Positions 8,209 through 15,073 of a stretch of 18,959 nucleotides of DNA are shown piece after piece. Under the pieces are notes generated by a model. That model was given only the letters and a program-made list of their open reading frames with translations. It was not told the origin of the DNA and searched no databases. The translations under genes and the position numbers were made by a program. Within the stretch, counting starts at the first letter, position 1, and each line of letters starts with the position of its first letter. Source of the stretch: Burkholderiales bacterium (GTDB lineage Bacteria > Pseudomonadota > Gammaproteobacteria > Burkholderiales > SG8-39); the NCBI GenBank assembly GCA_025929745.1, contig JAICPQ010000009.1, positions 1 to 18,959 on the forward strand. Reading direction: 5' to 3'.

Positions 8209-9747
8209 ATGGCGCGCTACCTGCTTTATTTCACCGCCGAGGAACACTACCTCTACGCGAGCTCGGGCGGCCGCTTGAAGCTCGAAGCGCAATTCCCGGG
8301 CGACGATGCGGGCGTCGCGCAGTTCCGCGAGTACCTGCGCCGCCGCAAGGGCGCGCTGTTCGGCGTGCTCGCCGACCTCACCGGCGAGGATTTCCAGGAG
8401 GAGCAGATCCCGCTCCTGCGCGGCACCGATCGCGAGGCGGTCGTGCAGCGACGCCTTACGCAGCGTTACCGGGACACGCGGCTGGCGGCGGCGCTTTCGC
8501 TCGGTCAAGTGGCCGCCGCCCAGCGCAAGAACGAGCGGCTTCTCCTCGCTTCGTTCACCAATACCCAGCAATTCGTGCCCTGGCTCGACGCGCTCGAGGA
8601 GGCGGGCGCCCGGCTCGCAGGCGTCTACTCGGTGCCGCTGCTCGCCCCCGCCCTTGCCGCGTCGCTCGGCGTGCATCGCGGTCGAGCGCTCGTCGTAAGC
8701 GTCAACCGCGCAGGCCTGCGGCAGAGCTTTGTCGAAGACGGCCGGCTGCGATTTGCGCGGCTGGAACGTACGGGCGAAATGGCGCCGCAAGCGCTCGCCC
8801 TATTTATCCGCTCCGAAACTCTGCGCCTCGTGCAGTACCTCGTCACCCTGCGTGCGCTACCGCGCGAAGGTGCGTCGCTCCCCGTCATGGTGATCGCGCC
8901 ACGGGGCGAGCGCGCCGTATTCGAGCAGGCGCTCACCCCCGACGCGCGTGCCGCGTTCCGCGTTGTCGACGCCGCGGAAGCGTCGGCCGCCGCCAAGCTG
9001 CGTAAGGCGCCCGAGGGTACCGCGGCCGAAGCGCTCTATCTGCACCTCGCCGCGCGCAAGCCACCGAAGAACCAGTTCGCGAGCAGCGGCGAGCGGCGGC
9101 GCTACTTCATCTGGCAGCTGCAGCGCGCGGTGGTCGCCGCCGGCGCCCTCGGCTTCGCCGCCTGCGCTCTATACGCGGGAACGCGCGCCTACGAGGCGCA
9201 CGAGTTGCGCGTGCGTGCTGCTGAACTCGCCCTGGAAGGGGGCAACGCCGCCCAGCGCTATCAGCGCATCACGGCGAGCTTCCCGGTCACGGAAACGACG
9301 ACGGAGAACCTGCGCGTCGCGGTGCTGGAATTCCGCCGCCTTGCCGAGGCGAGCGCGCAGCCGGACCCGGGCCTCATCCATGTTTCGCGGGTGCTTGAGC
9401 GCTTCCCGCAGATGGAGCTCGACGCCGTTCAGTGGAGCGTGGGCCGACCGGGCGAACGAGGCCAAGTCGAAGCGCGCACGCCCGGCGCCGGCGCCCCGCG
9501 CAGCGACCACGCGGTGCAGATCGAGCTTTCGGGCCGCGTGAATGCGACGCAGCGCGGCGACTACCGCGGCATCACCGCCCAGGTTCAGGCCCTTGCCAGC
9601 GCGCTTGCGAGTAACGGCTACCAGCTATTGCGCACACAACTCCCGTTCGACGTAACCTCCGAAGGCACGCTGACCGGAGACATCGGCGGACGCGACTCGA
9701 GCGAGGCGCCGCGCTTCACCATCATCCTGGCGAGAAGCCTGCCATGA
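8209..9747 (+). CDS. mshI: MshI-like assembly protein (PilM/PilN- or GspL-like arrangement)
   Basis: Probable inner-membrane alignment subcomplex component. The protein has 512 residues. The N-terminal half (about 1-295) is cytoplasmic, with alternating short strands and helices such as ALVVSVNRAGLRQSFVEDGRL, consistent with a degenerate actin-like PilM/GspL fold. No nucleotide-binding motif can be asserted. One membrane segment lies at about 305-325 (QRAVVAAGALGFAACALYAG), followed by a periplasmic region of about 185 residues with a helix and then a ferredoxin-like alpha/beta pattern, as in PilN or the GspL tail. So it may combine PilM and PilN roles in one chain. ATG 8209 lies one base after the mshG stop, and its own stop overlaps the next start as ATGA. 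The symbol is from position and architecture, not strong motif matches. Confidence 0.68.
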   Translation: MARYLLYFTAEEHYLYASSGGRLKLEAQFPGDDAGVAQFREYLRRRKGALFGVLADLTGEDFQEEQIPLLRGTDREAVVQRRLTQRYRDTRLAAALSLGQVAAAQRKNERLLLASFTNTQQFVPWLDALEEAGARLAGVYSVPLLAPALAASLGVHRGRALVVSVNRAGLRQSFVEDGRLRFARLERTGEMAPQALALFIRSETLRLVQYLVTLRALPREGASLPVMVIAPRGERAVFEQALTPDARAAFRVVDAAEASAAAKLRKAPEGTAAEALYLHLAARKPPKNQFASSGERRRYFIWQLQRAVVAAGALGFAACALYAGTRAYEAHELRVRAAELALEGGNAAQRYQRITASFPVTETTTENLRVAVLEFRRLAEASAQPDPGLIHVSRVLERFPQMELDAVQWSVGRPGERGQVEARTPGAGAPRSDHAVQIELSGRVNATQRGDYRGITAQVQALASALASNGYQLLRTQLPFDVTSEGTLTGDIGGRDSSEAPRFTIILARSLP

Positions 9748-10352
9748 CGCTTACGCAAGAAGAGCTGCGCAAGCTCATCGTGCCGCTCCTCGCGGCGATG
9801 CTTTTCATCGGCGCCGGCGTCTTCCTCGTTTCCAGCGCGCGGGAAGGCCGCGCGCGCGCGCAGGCCGAGCTCCTCGCGGCCCAGGGCGAGCGCAAGCAGA
9901 ATACCGACCGACTTGCGCTCATCGCGGAGGAGGAGCGCGAAGTCACCGAAAAGCTGGACGTGTACAAGCAGCTCAAGCGCCTGAACATTCTCGGCGAGGA
10001 GCGGCGCCTTGAGTGGGCCGACGCCGTGGCGCGCATCCGCAACCAGCGCGAGCTGCTCGACCTGACTTATCGCGTGGACCGGCAAAAGCTGGTGAAGTCG
10101 CTGCCCGGCAAGCCCGGCACCATCGATTTTTTCGCGAGCACCATGCACGTGCAGCTCGACCTTCTTCACGAGGGGGACCTGCTGCGCTTCCTCGGCGACT
10201 TGCGCGATTCCGGCAACGCCTACTACGCGGTGAAGAGCTGCAGCATGCGCAGGACCGGGCAGGCCGCGACCGGCGCCACCATCACCCCGCGGCTGCGCGG
10301 CAGCTGCGAGATCGACTTGATCACCGTCGTCGATCGCGGAGCGAAGCGATGA
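9744..10352 (+). CDS. mshJ: MshJ-like (PilO/GspM-like) inner-membrane protein
   Basis: Small bitopic protein of 202 residues, probably the PilO/GspM counterpart of the assembly subcomplex. A short cytoplasmic tail precedes one membrane segment (about 11-30, LIVPLLAAMLFIGAGVFLVS). A charged coiled coil follows (about 32-80, rich in Ala, Glu and Arg), then a periplasmic alpha/beta domain ending VKSCSMRRTG and LRGSCEIDLITVVDR. Two cysteines (in KSCSM and GSCEID) could form a disulfide. Start and stop both sit in ATGA overlaps with its neighbours, indicating strict cotranscription and translational coupling. Its place directly after the MshI-like gene matches the usual mshI-J-K order. Confidence 0.72.
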   Translation: MTLTQEELRKLIVPLLAAMLFIGAGVFLVSSAREGRARAQAELLAAQGERKQNTDRLALIAEEEREVTEKLDVYKQLKRLNILGEERRLEWADAVARIRNQRELLDLTYRVDRQKLVKSLPGKPGTIDFFASTMHVQLDLLHEGDLLRFLGDLRDSGNAYYAVKSCSMRRTGQAATGATITPRLRGSCEIDLITVVDRGAKR

Positions 10353-10759
10353 GCATCGCGCGCGCGCTCCTGGTTCTCGCGCTCGTAGCTCCATCCGCGA
10401 GCAGCGCGCAGGAGCTCGGCCGGCTTTTCTTCACGCCCGAGCAGCGCCAGGCGCTCGATGCGCGCCGCAAGGCGCGCGTGCCGGACAAGCCGGCCGCAAC
10501 CATTGTCGTTTCCCCGACAACGCGCGTGGACGGCTTCGTGAAGCGCTCGGGCGGACCGTCGACCGTGTGGGTGAACGGCGAAGCGCTGCCGGAAGGCTCT
10601 GGCGACGCGCCGCGCATCGCCCCGTCGCTCTCGGTCACCGTCGGGGAAGGCGGCCGGCGCGCCGCGCTCAAACCGGGCGAGGTGCTCGATCGCGACACCG
10701 GCGAAATCCGCGACGTCATCGGAGGCGGCGAGATTCGCGTGCGCCGCAATATCAAATGA
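10349..10759 (+). CDS. mshK: MshK-like periplasmic protein
   Basis: Predicted exported protein of 136 residues, probably the PilP-like link between the inner-membrane complex and the secretin. An N-terminal signal peptide is visible: MSIARALLVLALVAPSASSA, with likely cleavage after ASSA. The mature part begins QELGRLFFTPEQRQALDARR, an opening seen in small MSHA-associated periplasmic proteins. A beta-rich region follows, with VDGFVKRSGGPSTVWVNGE and GEVLDRDTG. ATG 10349 overlaps the previous stop (ATGA) and the gene ends inside the next start (ATGA at 10756-10759). An upstream extension of this frame exists but lacks a signal peptide and overlaps mshJ, so it was rejected. MshK proteins are short and poorly conserved, so the symbol rests partly on gene order. 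Confidence 0.65.
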   Translation: MSIARALLVLALVAPSASSAQELGRLFFTPEQRQALDARRKARVPDKPAATIVVSPTTRVDGFVKRSGGPSTVWVNGEALPEGSGDAPRIAPSLSVTVGEGGRRAALKPGEVLDRDTGEIRDVIGGGEIRVRRNIK

Positions 10760-11967
10760 AGCCAGCCAACCGCGGTTTCAGCCTGGTCGAACTTTCGGTC
10801 GTGGTGCTCATCATCGGCATCATCATGACGATGGGAATCGGCGCCTGGACCGCCAACCTCGAGAACCAAGCACATTCCGCGACCGCGCAACGGCAAGCTG
10901 CGATCAAGGAAGCGTTGACCGGGTACCTGCGGCGCAACAACCGCCTCCCCTGCCCCGACAATGACTTCACGGCACCGGACGGCGTCGAGAATCGGACCAC
11001 ACCCGGCAACCCCGCGACCGCCTGCAGCACAGCGTTCGGCATCCTGCCTTACGCGACGCTTGGCCTTTCACGCGATGCGGCGCGTGACGGCTGGGGACAT
11101 TTCTTCTCCTACCACGTCTCGAATAACACCAATACCCCCGATGCGGCCGGGAACTGGAGCGATAACCGCGATTGGATGACCAGCGCCAATTTCCGCGCGG
11201 GGAACACCGGCACCATAACAGTGAACGACCGCAACGGTGCAACCGTCACCGCCATCGCGAATAATGTGGTGGCCGTCGTGGTCTCGCATGGCCGCAACGG
11301 CTTGGGGGCATACGCGATCGGCGGCACCCGCAACACGCTCCCGGCGGCGGGGACCGACGAGCGCGAAAACACGGACGGCACGGCCAACACGGTCTACTTC
11401 AGACGCGAGGCGACGACCGACGACGCCGCGACCGGAGGGCCGTTCGACGATCAGGTCGCGTTCCTGACCCCGAGCGATTTGCTCGACCCCCTGTTCCGCG
11501 ACGGATCGCTGAAGTCGCCGCAAAGCATGGTCCAAGAGCAGCTGCAAAAGCAGAAACAGCTGATCATCGGGTACACGATGGGATACAACTCGACGAACGG
11601 CGGCGCAATGTGCAACGGCGGCGGCGCCCCGGTGAAATGCAAGGTCGTTTTGGCGGCCGATGGTTCAGACGGCCAGGTAGATACCGGCAACGCCAATACG
11701 AACGGCCTGGTGCCATACATCACGCTCGGGATGACGCTCGCCGACGCGCTCGATCCATGGGGCATGCGCTACCGCATCATCCTCAATAGCTCGGCGACGG
11801 ACGTAACCGGCGGCATCTCGAGCATGCACCCCACCTCCGGCGGTGGGACCGTCGCGATGACCATTTATTCGAAAGGCGCGGATCGCAATGACGGTGGAGG
11901 CGACGACATTGCTCTATCAGTCACGGTCGCCGAGATCCGGACGTACCTGGTCGGCTTGGCGCCGTGA
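10756..11967 (+). CDS. Large prepilin with two LPCP-type modules
   Basis: Minor pilin or pseudopilin of 403 residues. The class III signal is clear: RG7|F8SLVE with Glu at +5, then a hydrophobic helix to about residue 30; a prepilin peptidase would cut after Gly7. The globular part contains two related modules. Module A (about 57-245) has RLPCP, C, GILPYATLG, DGWGHFFSYHVS, VVAVVVSHGRNGLG and DDQVAFLTPSDLL. Module B (about 268-400) has C, GLVPYITLG, DPWGMRYRII and GTVAMTIYSKGAD. The same pattern occurs in the pilins at 12660 and 14351. ATG 10756 overlaps the mshK stop and sets the start correctly ahead of the signal. At 403 residues it is far larger than a typical T4P subunit, suggesting a tip or accessory role. 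Confidence 0.83.
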   Translation: MKPANRGFSLVELSVVVLIIGIIMTMGIGAWTANLENQAHSATAQRQAAIKEALTGYLRRNNRLPCPDNDFTAPDGVENRTTPGNPATACSTAFGILPYATLGLSRDAARDGWGHFFSYHVSNNTNTPDAAGNWSDNRDWMTSANFRAGNTGTITVNDRNGATVTAIANNVVAVVVSHGRNGLGAYAIGGTRNTLPAAGTDERENTDGTANTVYFRREATTDDAATGGPFDDQVAFLTPSDLLDPLFRDGSLKSPQSMVQEQLQKQKQLIIGYTMGYNSTNGGAMCNGGGAPVKCKVVLAADGSDGQVDTGNANTNGLVPYITLGMTLADALDPWGMRYRIILNSSATDVTGGISSMHPTSGGGTVAMTIYSKGADRNDGGGDDIALSVTVAEIRTYLVGLAP

Positions 11968-12563
11968 CGATGCGTGGGTGGACGGTTGTGGAGCTGGCGA
12001 TTGTGCTGGTCGTCGTCGGCATCATCTTGGCCGCGATCGTGAACGCCTCGAGCCTGATCGGCGGCTCGCATTCGCAGGCGCTGCAAGCGGGCGTCAAGGA
12101 TCTCGCGGACGCCGTCACGCGCTTTCGCGATCGCTACGGTTATCTGCCTGGCGACATGCCGAACGCCACGACGCGCATTCCGGGCGTGGTGGCGGGCTCG
12201 TGTTCCGCGAGCGCGAACGGCAATGGAGATGGCCAGATCGATGCCGGCGAAGTGGCTTGCGTGCCGAATCACCTGTTCTACGCCGGTCTTATTAAGGGCG
12301 GCGCCGACGCGATTACGCTCAGCCAGGGGCAGCGGCTGGTGACCGTTCAGGCCATCGCGCGCAGCGCGAGCTCCGTGACCAGCTTTCCGACCAGTACGCG
12401 CAACGTGATCCAGTTGCTCAACGTGTCGTGCAGGGGCGCGCAGGAGCTCGATACCAAGAGCGACGATGGCAACTTCGCCTCCGGCAATACGCGTGCGAGC
12501 GTCGCGTCCTGCACCGAGGGTGGCGTCAATGATCCCGTACCGGCCATCGCCGTCGCGCTTTGA
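11964..12563 (+). CDS. Minor prepilin with LPGD motif and EF-hand-like loop
   Basis: Prepilin-like protein of 199 residues. The signal reads MRG5|W6TVVE followed by a long Val/Ile helix; Glu +5 is present but +1 is Trp instead of the usual Phe or Met. After FRDRYGYLPGD comes a complete 12-residue EF-hand-type loop, NGNGDGQIDAGE (residues 85-96), then HLFYAGLI and near the C-terminus ELDTKSDDG. These last blocks resemble the 18391 pilin (RYRALPGD, FWDHLRRAGF, SVDAQMDDG), so the two belong to one subfamily. GTG 11964 overlaps the previous stop (GTGA). ATG 11970 is an alternative start that keeps the signal intact. It is followed by the first real gap in this gene run (96 bases). Confidence 0.8.
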   Translation: MTMRGWTVVELAIVLVVVGIILAAIVNASSLIGGSHSQALQAGVKDLADAVTRFRDRYGYLPGDMPNATTRIPGVVAGSCSASANGNGDGQIDAGEVACVPNHLFYAGLIKGGADAITLSQGQRLVTVQAIARSASSVTSFPTSTRNVIQLLNVSCRGAQELDTKSDDGNFASGNTRASVASCTEGGVNDPVPAIAVAL

Positions 12564-12584
12564 GCGGGCGTCCGATCCGCGCGC

Positions 12585-12600
12585 TGGCAGTGCGTTAGCA
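12585..12600 (+). promoter_or_regulatory. Possible sigma-54 (-24/-12) promoter before the GspK-like gene
   Basis: TGGCAG-N5-TAGCA has the invariant GG (12586-12587) and GC (12598-12599) exactly 10 bases apart. It differs from the TGGCAC-N5-TTGCA consensus at one base in each box. The predicted start would be near 12611, giving a leader of about 49 bases before ATG 12660. It lies in one of the few real gaps of the locus. No clear activator site array is seen upstream. GTGC-GTTA-GCAC (12590-12601) overlaps it as a small hairpin and offers an alternative explanation. Confidence 0.38.
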
Positions 12601-12659
12601 CACAGACCTCCGATCTAGAACTGCCGCCCGGGCCGCGGAGCGGTCCCTAGACTGGGCGC

Positions 12660-14354
12660 ATGGCTCGCGTACCACGCCGCGCACGGGGTTTCGCCCTCCT
12701 CGCCCTTGCCGTCCTGCTCGTGCTTGGCAGCGCCTGGTTCGCGCTTTCCGCGTTCAGTTCGGCAGCAACCAAACCCGCACGGACGGCGCACAACGCGCGC
12801 GTACTCGCTGAGGCCAAGGCGGCGTTGATTGCGTGGGTGGCAACCAATGCGCTCGAACCGACGGAGATGAATCCGGGCCGGCTGCCCTGCCCGCAAGCCT
12901 GGGGCGACGTCGGCTCGGCGAACGAAGGCCGCGCGGCGCCAAGCTGCGCGAATCCCACGGGTTGGCTCCCGTGGCGCACACTCGGCTTGCGGCCGCAGCG
13001 CGACGCAGCCGGACGATCGATCTGGTATGTCGTGTCCCCAGGCTGGCACCTGCCCAACAGCACCACCAGCCTGACGATCAATTCGGACACGCCTGCGCAA
13101 CTCACCCTGGACGGGCGGCCCGTGATCGCGCTCATCATCGCCGCTGGAGCGGCGCTGGACGCAGCACCGAACGCCGCGCAACAAGCGGCGGGCTGCGTAG
13201 CACGGACGCAGAACCCGGCGCTCAGCATTCCGCCCAATCCGCGCGACTATCTGGAGTGCTACAGCGGCACCGCATTCCGCTCGAACCTGCCCGACAACGG
13301 CGCAAATCCAGTATCGAACGATCAAGTGGTCGCGATTAGCGCCGCCGATCTCCTTCCGGCGCTTGAGGGTGCGATCGCGAAGCGCATCGAGCGCGATGTC
13401 GTGCCGGAGCTGCGCTTGGTGTACGCGAGCGCCACGTGGGGGCTCGACGCCGCCCACCCGGTGTTTCCGTTCGCTGTGCCATTTACCAACCCGGGCACGT
13501 CCGACTTTGCCGGCGTCGCTGGGACCTTTCAGGGACTTCTGCCTTTTAATGAAATCGCGGGCTGCAGCGGCGTGCGTTGCCTGCCTAACCTGATCGCCTA
13601 TGCCGCGCCGCCGAGCGACGCCACAGAGGTGCTCGGCTTCGGCTCGATCGTGTCCATGACCTGCGTGTGGGAAAGCGCCGACGTGCGCCGCTGCGAAGGC
13701 CAGTACGCTGAGGCGGACGAGCCGTGGCGGCCGATCCGCGTCGAGATGAGCGCCACGTTCACGAATGTGGCGATGGGTTTGCGTGCGCTCGACGCCTCGC
13801 GGCTCGAGGTCGCTGCGCGTGGCGATACAGTGATCGGCCCCTGGCAGCCGCAGCCCGTTACCTACGCCGCGACGATGAATGACGGATCGGCTCTCGGCCG
13901 CCCCGCGGGCTCCGTCACCATCACTTTCGGCGCGACGCTTCCGAATATCGACGCGATGGGATGGGGCAGCACAGCGCAATTTCGCATGCGCATCGAGCGC
14001 GCCGTCATTACCGATCACGCCCTGCTGGATCCGCTTGCCCCATCGACCGGCTGGTTCGTGCGCAATCAGTGGTATCGGCTCGTGTACTACGCGATCGCGC
14101 CCGAGCATGCCGCGAGCGCGGCTGCGCCGCGCTCGTGCACGAGTTGCCTGCAGGTCACGAACGTGGCGCCCGCTGGCAAGCAGCGCGCCATTCTTGTTCT
14201 GGCGGGCCGCAGCTTGAGCGGTGCCGCGCGGCCCAATGCGACGCTCGGCGACTTCCTGGAAGGCGCCAACGCCGATCTCGACCTCGTCTTCGAGAGTCGT
14301 GCGGTAAACGCATCCTTCAACGATCGCGTGGTGGTCGTGGACGCCAGCCTGTGA
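12660..14354 (+). CDS. GspK-like large minor pilin lacking Glu+5, with LPCP module
   Basis: Pilin-like protein of 564 residues. A basic leader MARVPRRARG10| is followed by FALLALAVLLVLGSAWFALSAF. This is a class III-type signal, but position +5 is Ala, not Glu. GspK, the tip subunit of type II pseudopili, also lacks Glu+5 and is unusually large, so a tip-cap role is a fair analogy. An LPCP module (about 54-245) is visible: RLPCP (75-78), C, GWLPWRTLG, WYVVS, PVIALIIAAG and NDQVVAISAADLLPALEGAI. The remaining 300 or so residues are unrecognised, with several cysteines, including SCTSC near the C-terminus. No strong ribosome site precedes ATG 12660. The stop overlaps the next start (GTGA). Ordinary MshP/PilX-like pilins are the alternative assignment, but they are shorter. 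Confidence 0.75.
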   Translation: MARVPRRARGFALLALAVLLVLGSAWFALSAFSSAATKPARTAHNARVLAEAKAALIAWVATNALEPTEMNPGRLPCPQAWGDVGSANEGRAAPSCANPTGWLPWRTLGLRPQRDAAGRSIWYVVSPGWHLPNSTTSLTINSDTPAQLTLDGRPVIALIIAAGAALDAAPNAAQQAAGCVARTQNPALSIPPNPRDYLECYSGTAFRSNLPDNGANPVSNDQVVAISAADLLPALEGAIAKRIERDVVPELRLVYASATWGLDAAHPVFPFAVPFTNPGTSDFAGVAGTFQGLLPFNEIAGCSGVRCLPNLIAYAAPPSDATEVLGFGSIVSMTCVWESADVRRCEGQYAEADEPWRPIRVEMSATFTNVAMGLRALDASRLEVAARGDTVIGPWQPQPVTYAATMNDGSALGRPAGSVTITFGATLPNIDAMGWGSTAQFRMRIERAVITDHALLDPLAPSTGWFVRNQWYRLVYYAIAPEHAASAAAPRSCTSCLQVTNVAPAGKQRAILVLAGRSLSGAARPNATLGDFLEGANADLDLVFESRAVNASFNDRVVVVDASL

Positions 14355-15073
14355 AGCGCCTCGGCTTCTCGCTCATCGAGATGGCGGTCGTGCTCGCCAT
14401 CTTTGGCCTCGTTCTCGGCTCGACGCTTTTCAGCGTGTCGGCGCAGTTCGAAAACCGCAACCGAGTCGATACGGAACGGCGTCTCGAGCATGCACGGGAA
14501 CTGTTGCTGAGCTACGCGCTTGTGCACGGGCGCTTGCCATGCCCAGCCGTCGCGAGCGGCGATGAGGCGGGCGGCGGCAGCGTCGCCTGCACGTCCAACT
14601 ACGGCGGATTCCTCCCGGCGCGCACCATCGGCTTCCAGCCCGCCGACAGCGCCGGCTTCGGGCTGGATGCCTGGGGAAATCGCATCCGGTACGCGGTGTC
14701 GGGGACGCAGTGGGGGCCGGCGCCGACGCGTTTTACACGCCAACACAGCGCCGCGGCACCGTGGAGCATCGCGCAAAAACCGGCCGATCTGGTCGTGTGC
14801 ACCTCCGGACCGGCGGTTGCGACCGCGCTCGCTTGCGATGCCGGTGCAAGTCTCACCAACCAGAATACGGTCGTCGCGCTCGTGTTCTCCACCGGGCGCA
14901 ACGCGCTCGCGTCGGGCGCGAACGAGGCGCGCAATCTCGACGAAAACGCGCTCTTTGTGAGCCGGCCACCGGATCCCCCGACAGCCGCAGGCGGCGAGTT
15001 CGATGACTTGGTGCTGTGGATCCCGGTCGGCCTGCTCTACGCCCGCATGATTGCAGCCGGCGTGCTGCCCTGA
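14351..15073 (+). CDS. Prepilin with single LPCP module
   Basis: Prepilin-like protein of 240 residues. The signal MKRLG5|F6SLIE has Glu +5 and a helix to about residue 30. The globular domain is essentially one LPCP module: LLLSYALVHGRLPCP (to 65), C80, GGFLPARTIG, LDAWGNRIRYAVS, then VVALVFSTGRNALASG and FDDLVLWIPVGLL. This is the shortest form of the module in the window and so gives its minimal boundaries. GTG 14351 overlaps the upstream stop, so it is translated with the GspK-like gene; the two proteins probably act together in the initiation or tip complex (inference). Its last 37 bases overlap, tail to tail, the sensor kinase gene on the other strand. Confidence 0.84.
   Translation: MKRLGFSLIEMAVVLAIFGLVLGSTLFSVSAQFENRNRVDTERRLEHARELLLSYALVHGRLPCPAVASGDEAGGGSVACTSNYGGFLPARTIGFQPADSAGFGLDAWGNRIRYAVSGTQWGPAPTRFTRQHSAAAPWSIAQKPADLVVCTSGPAVATALACDAGASLTNQNTVVALVFSTGRNALASGANEARNLDENALFVSRPPDPPTAAGGEFDDLVLWIPVGLLYARMIAAGVLP

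Noticed and set aside
12615..14108. Minus-strand open frame of 497 codons opposite the GspK-like pilin
   Set aside because: No recognisable domains, and the plus frame has a pilin signal and the LPCP module shared with its neighbours.
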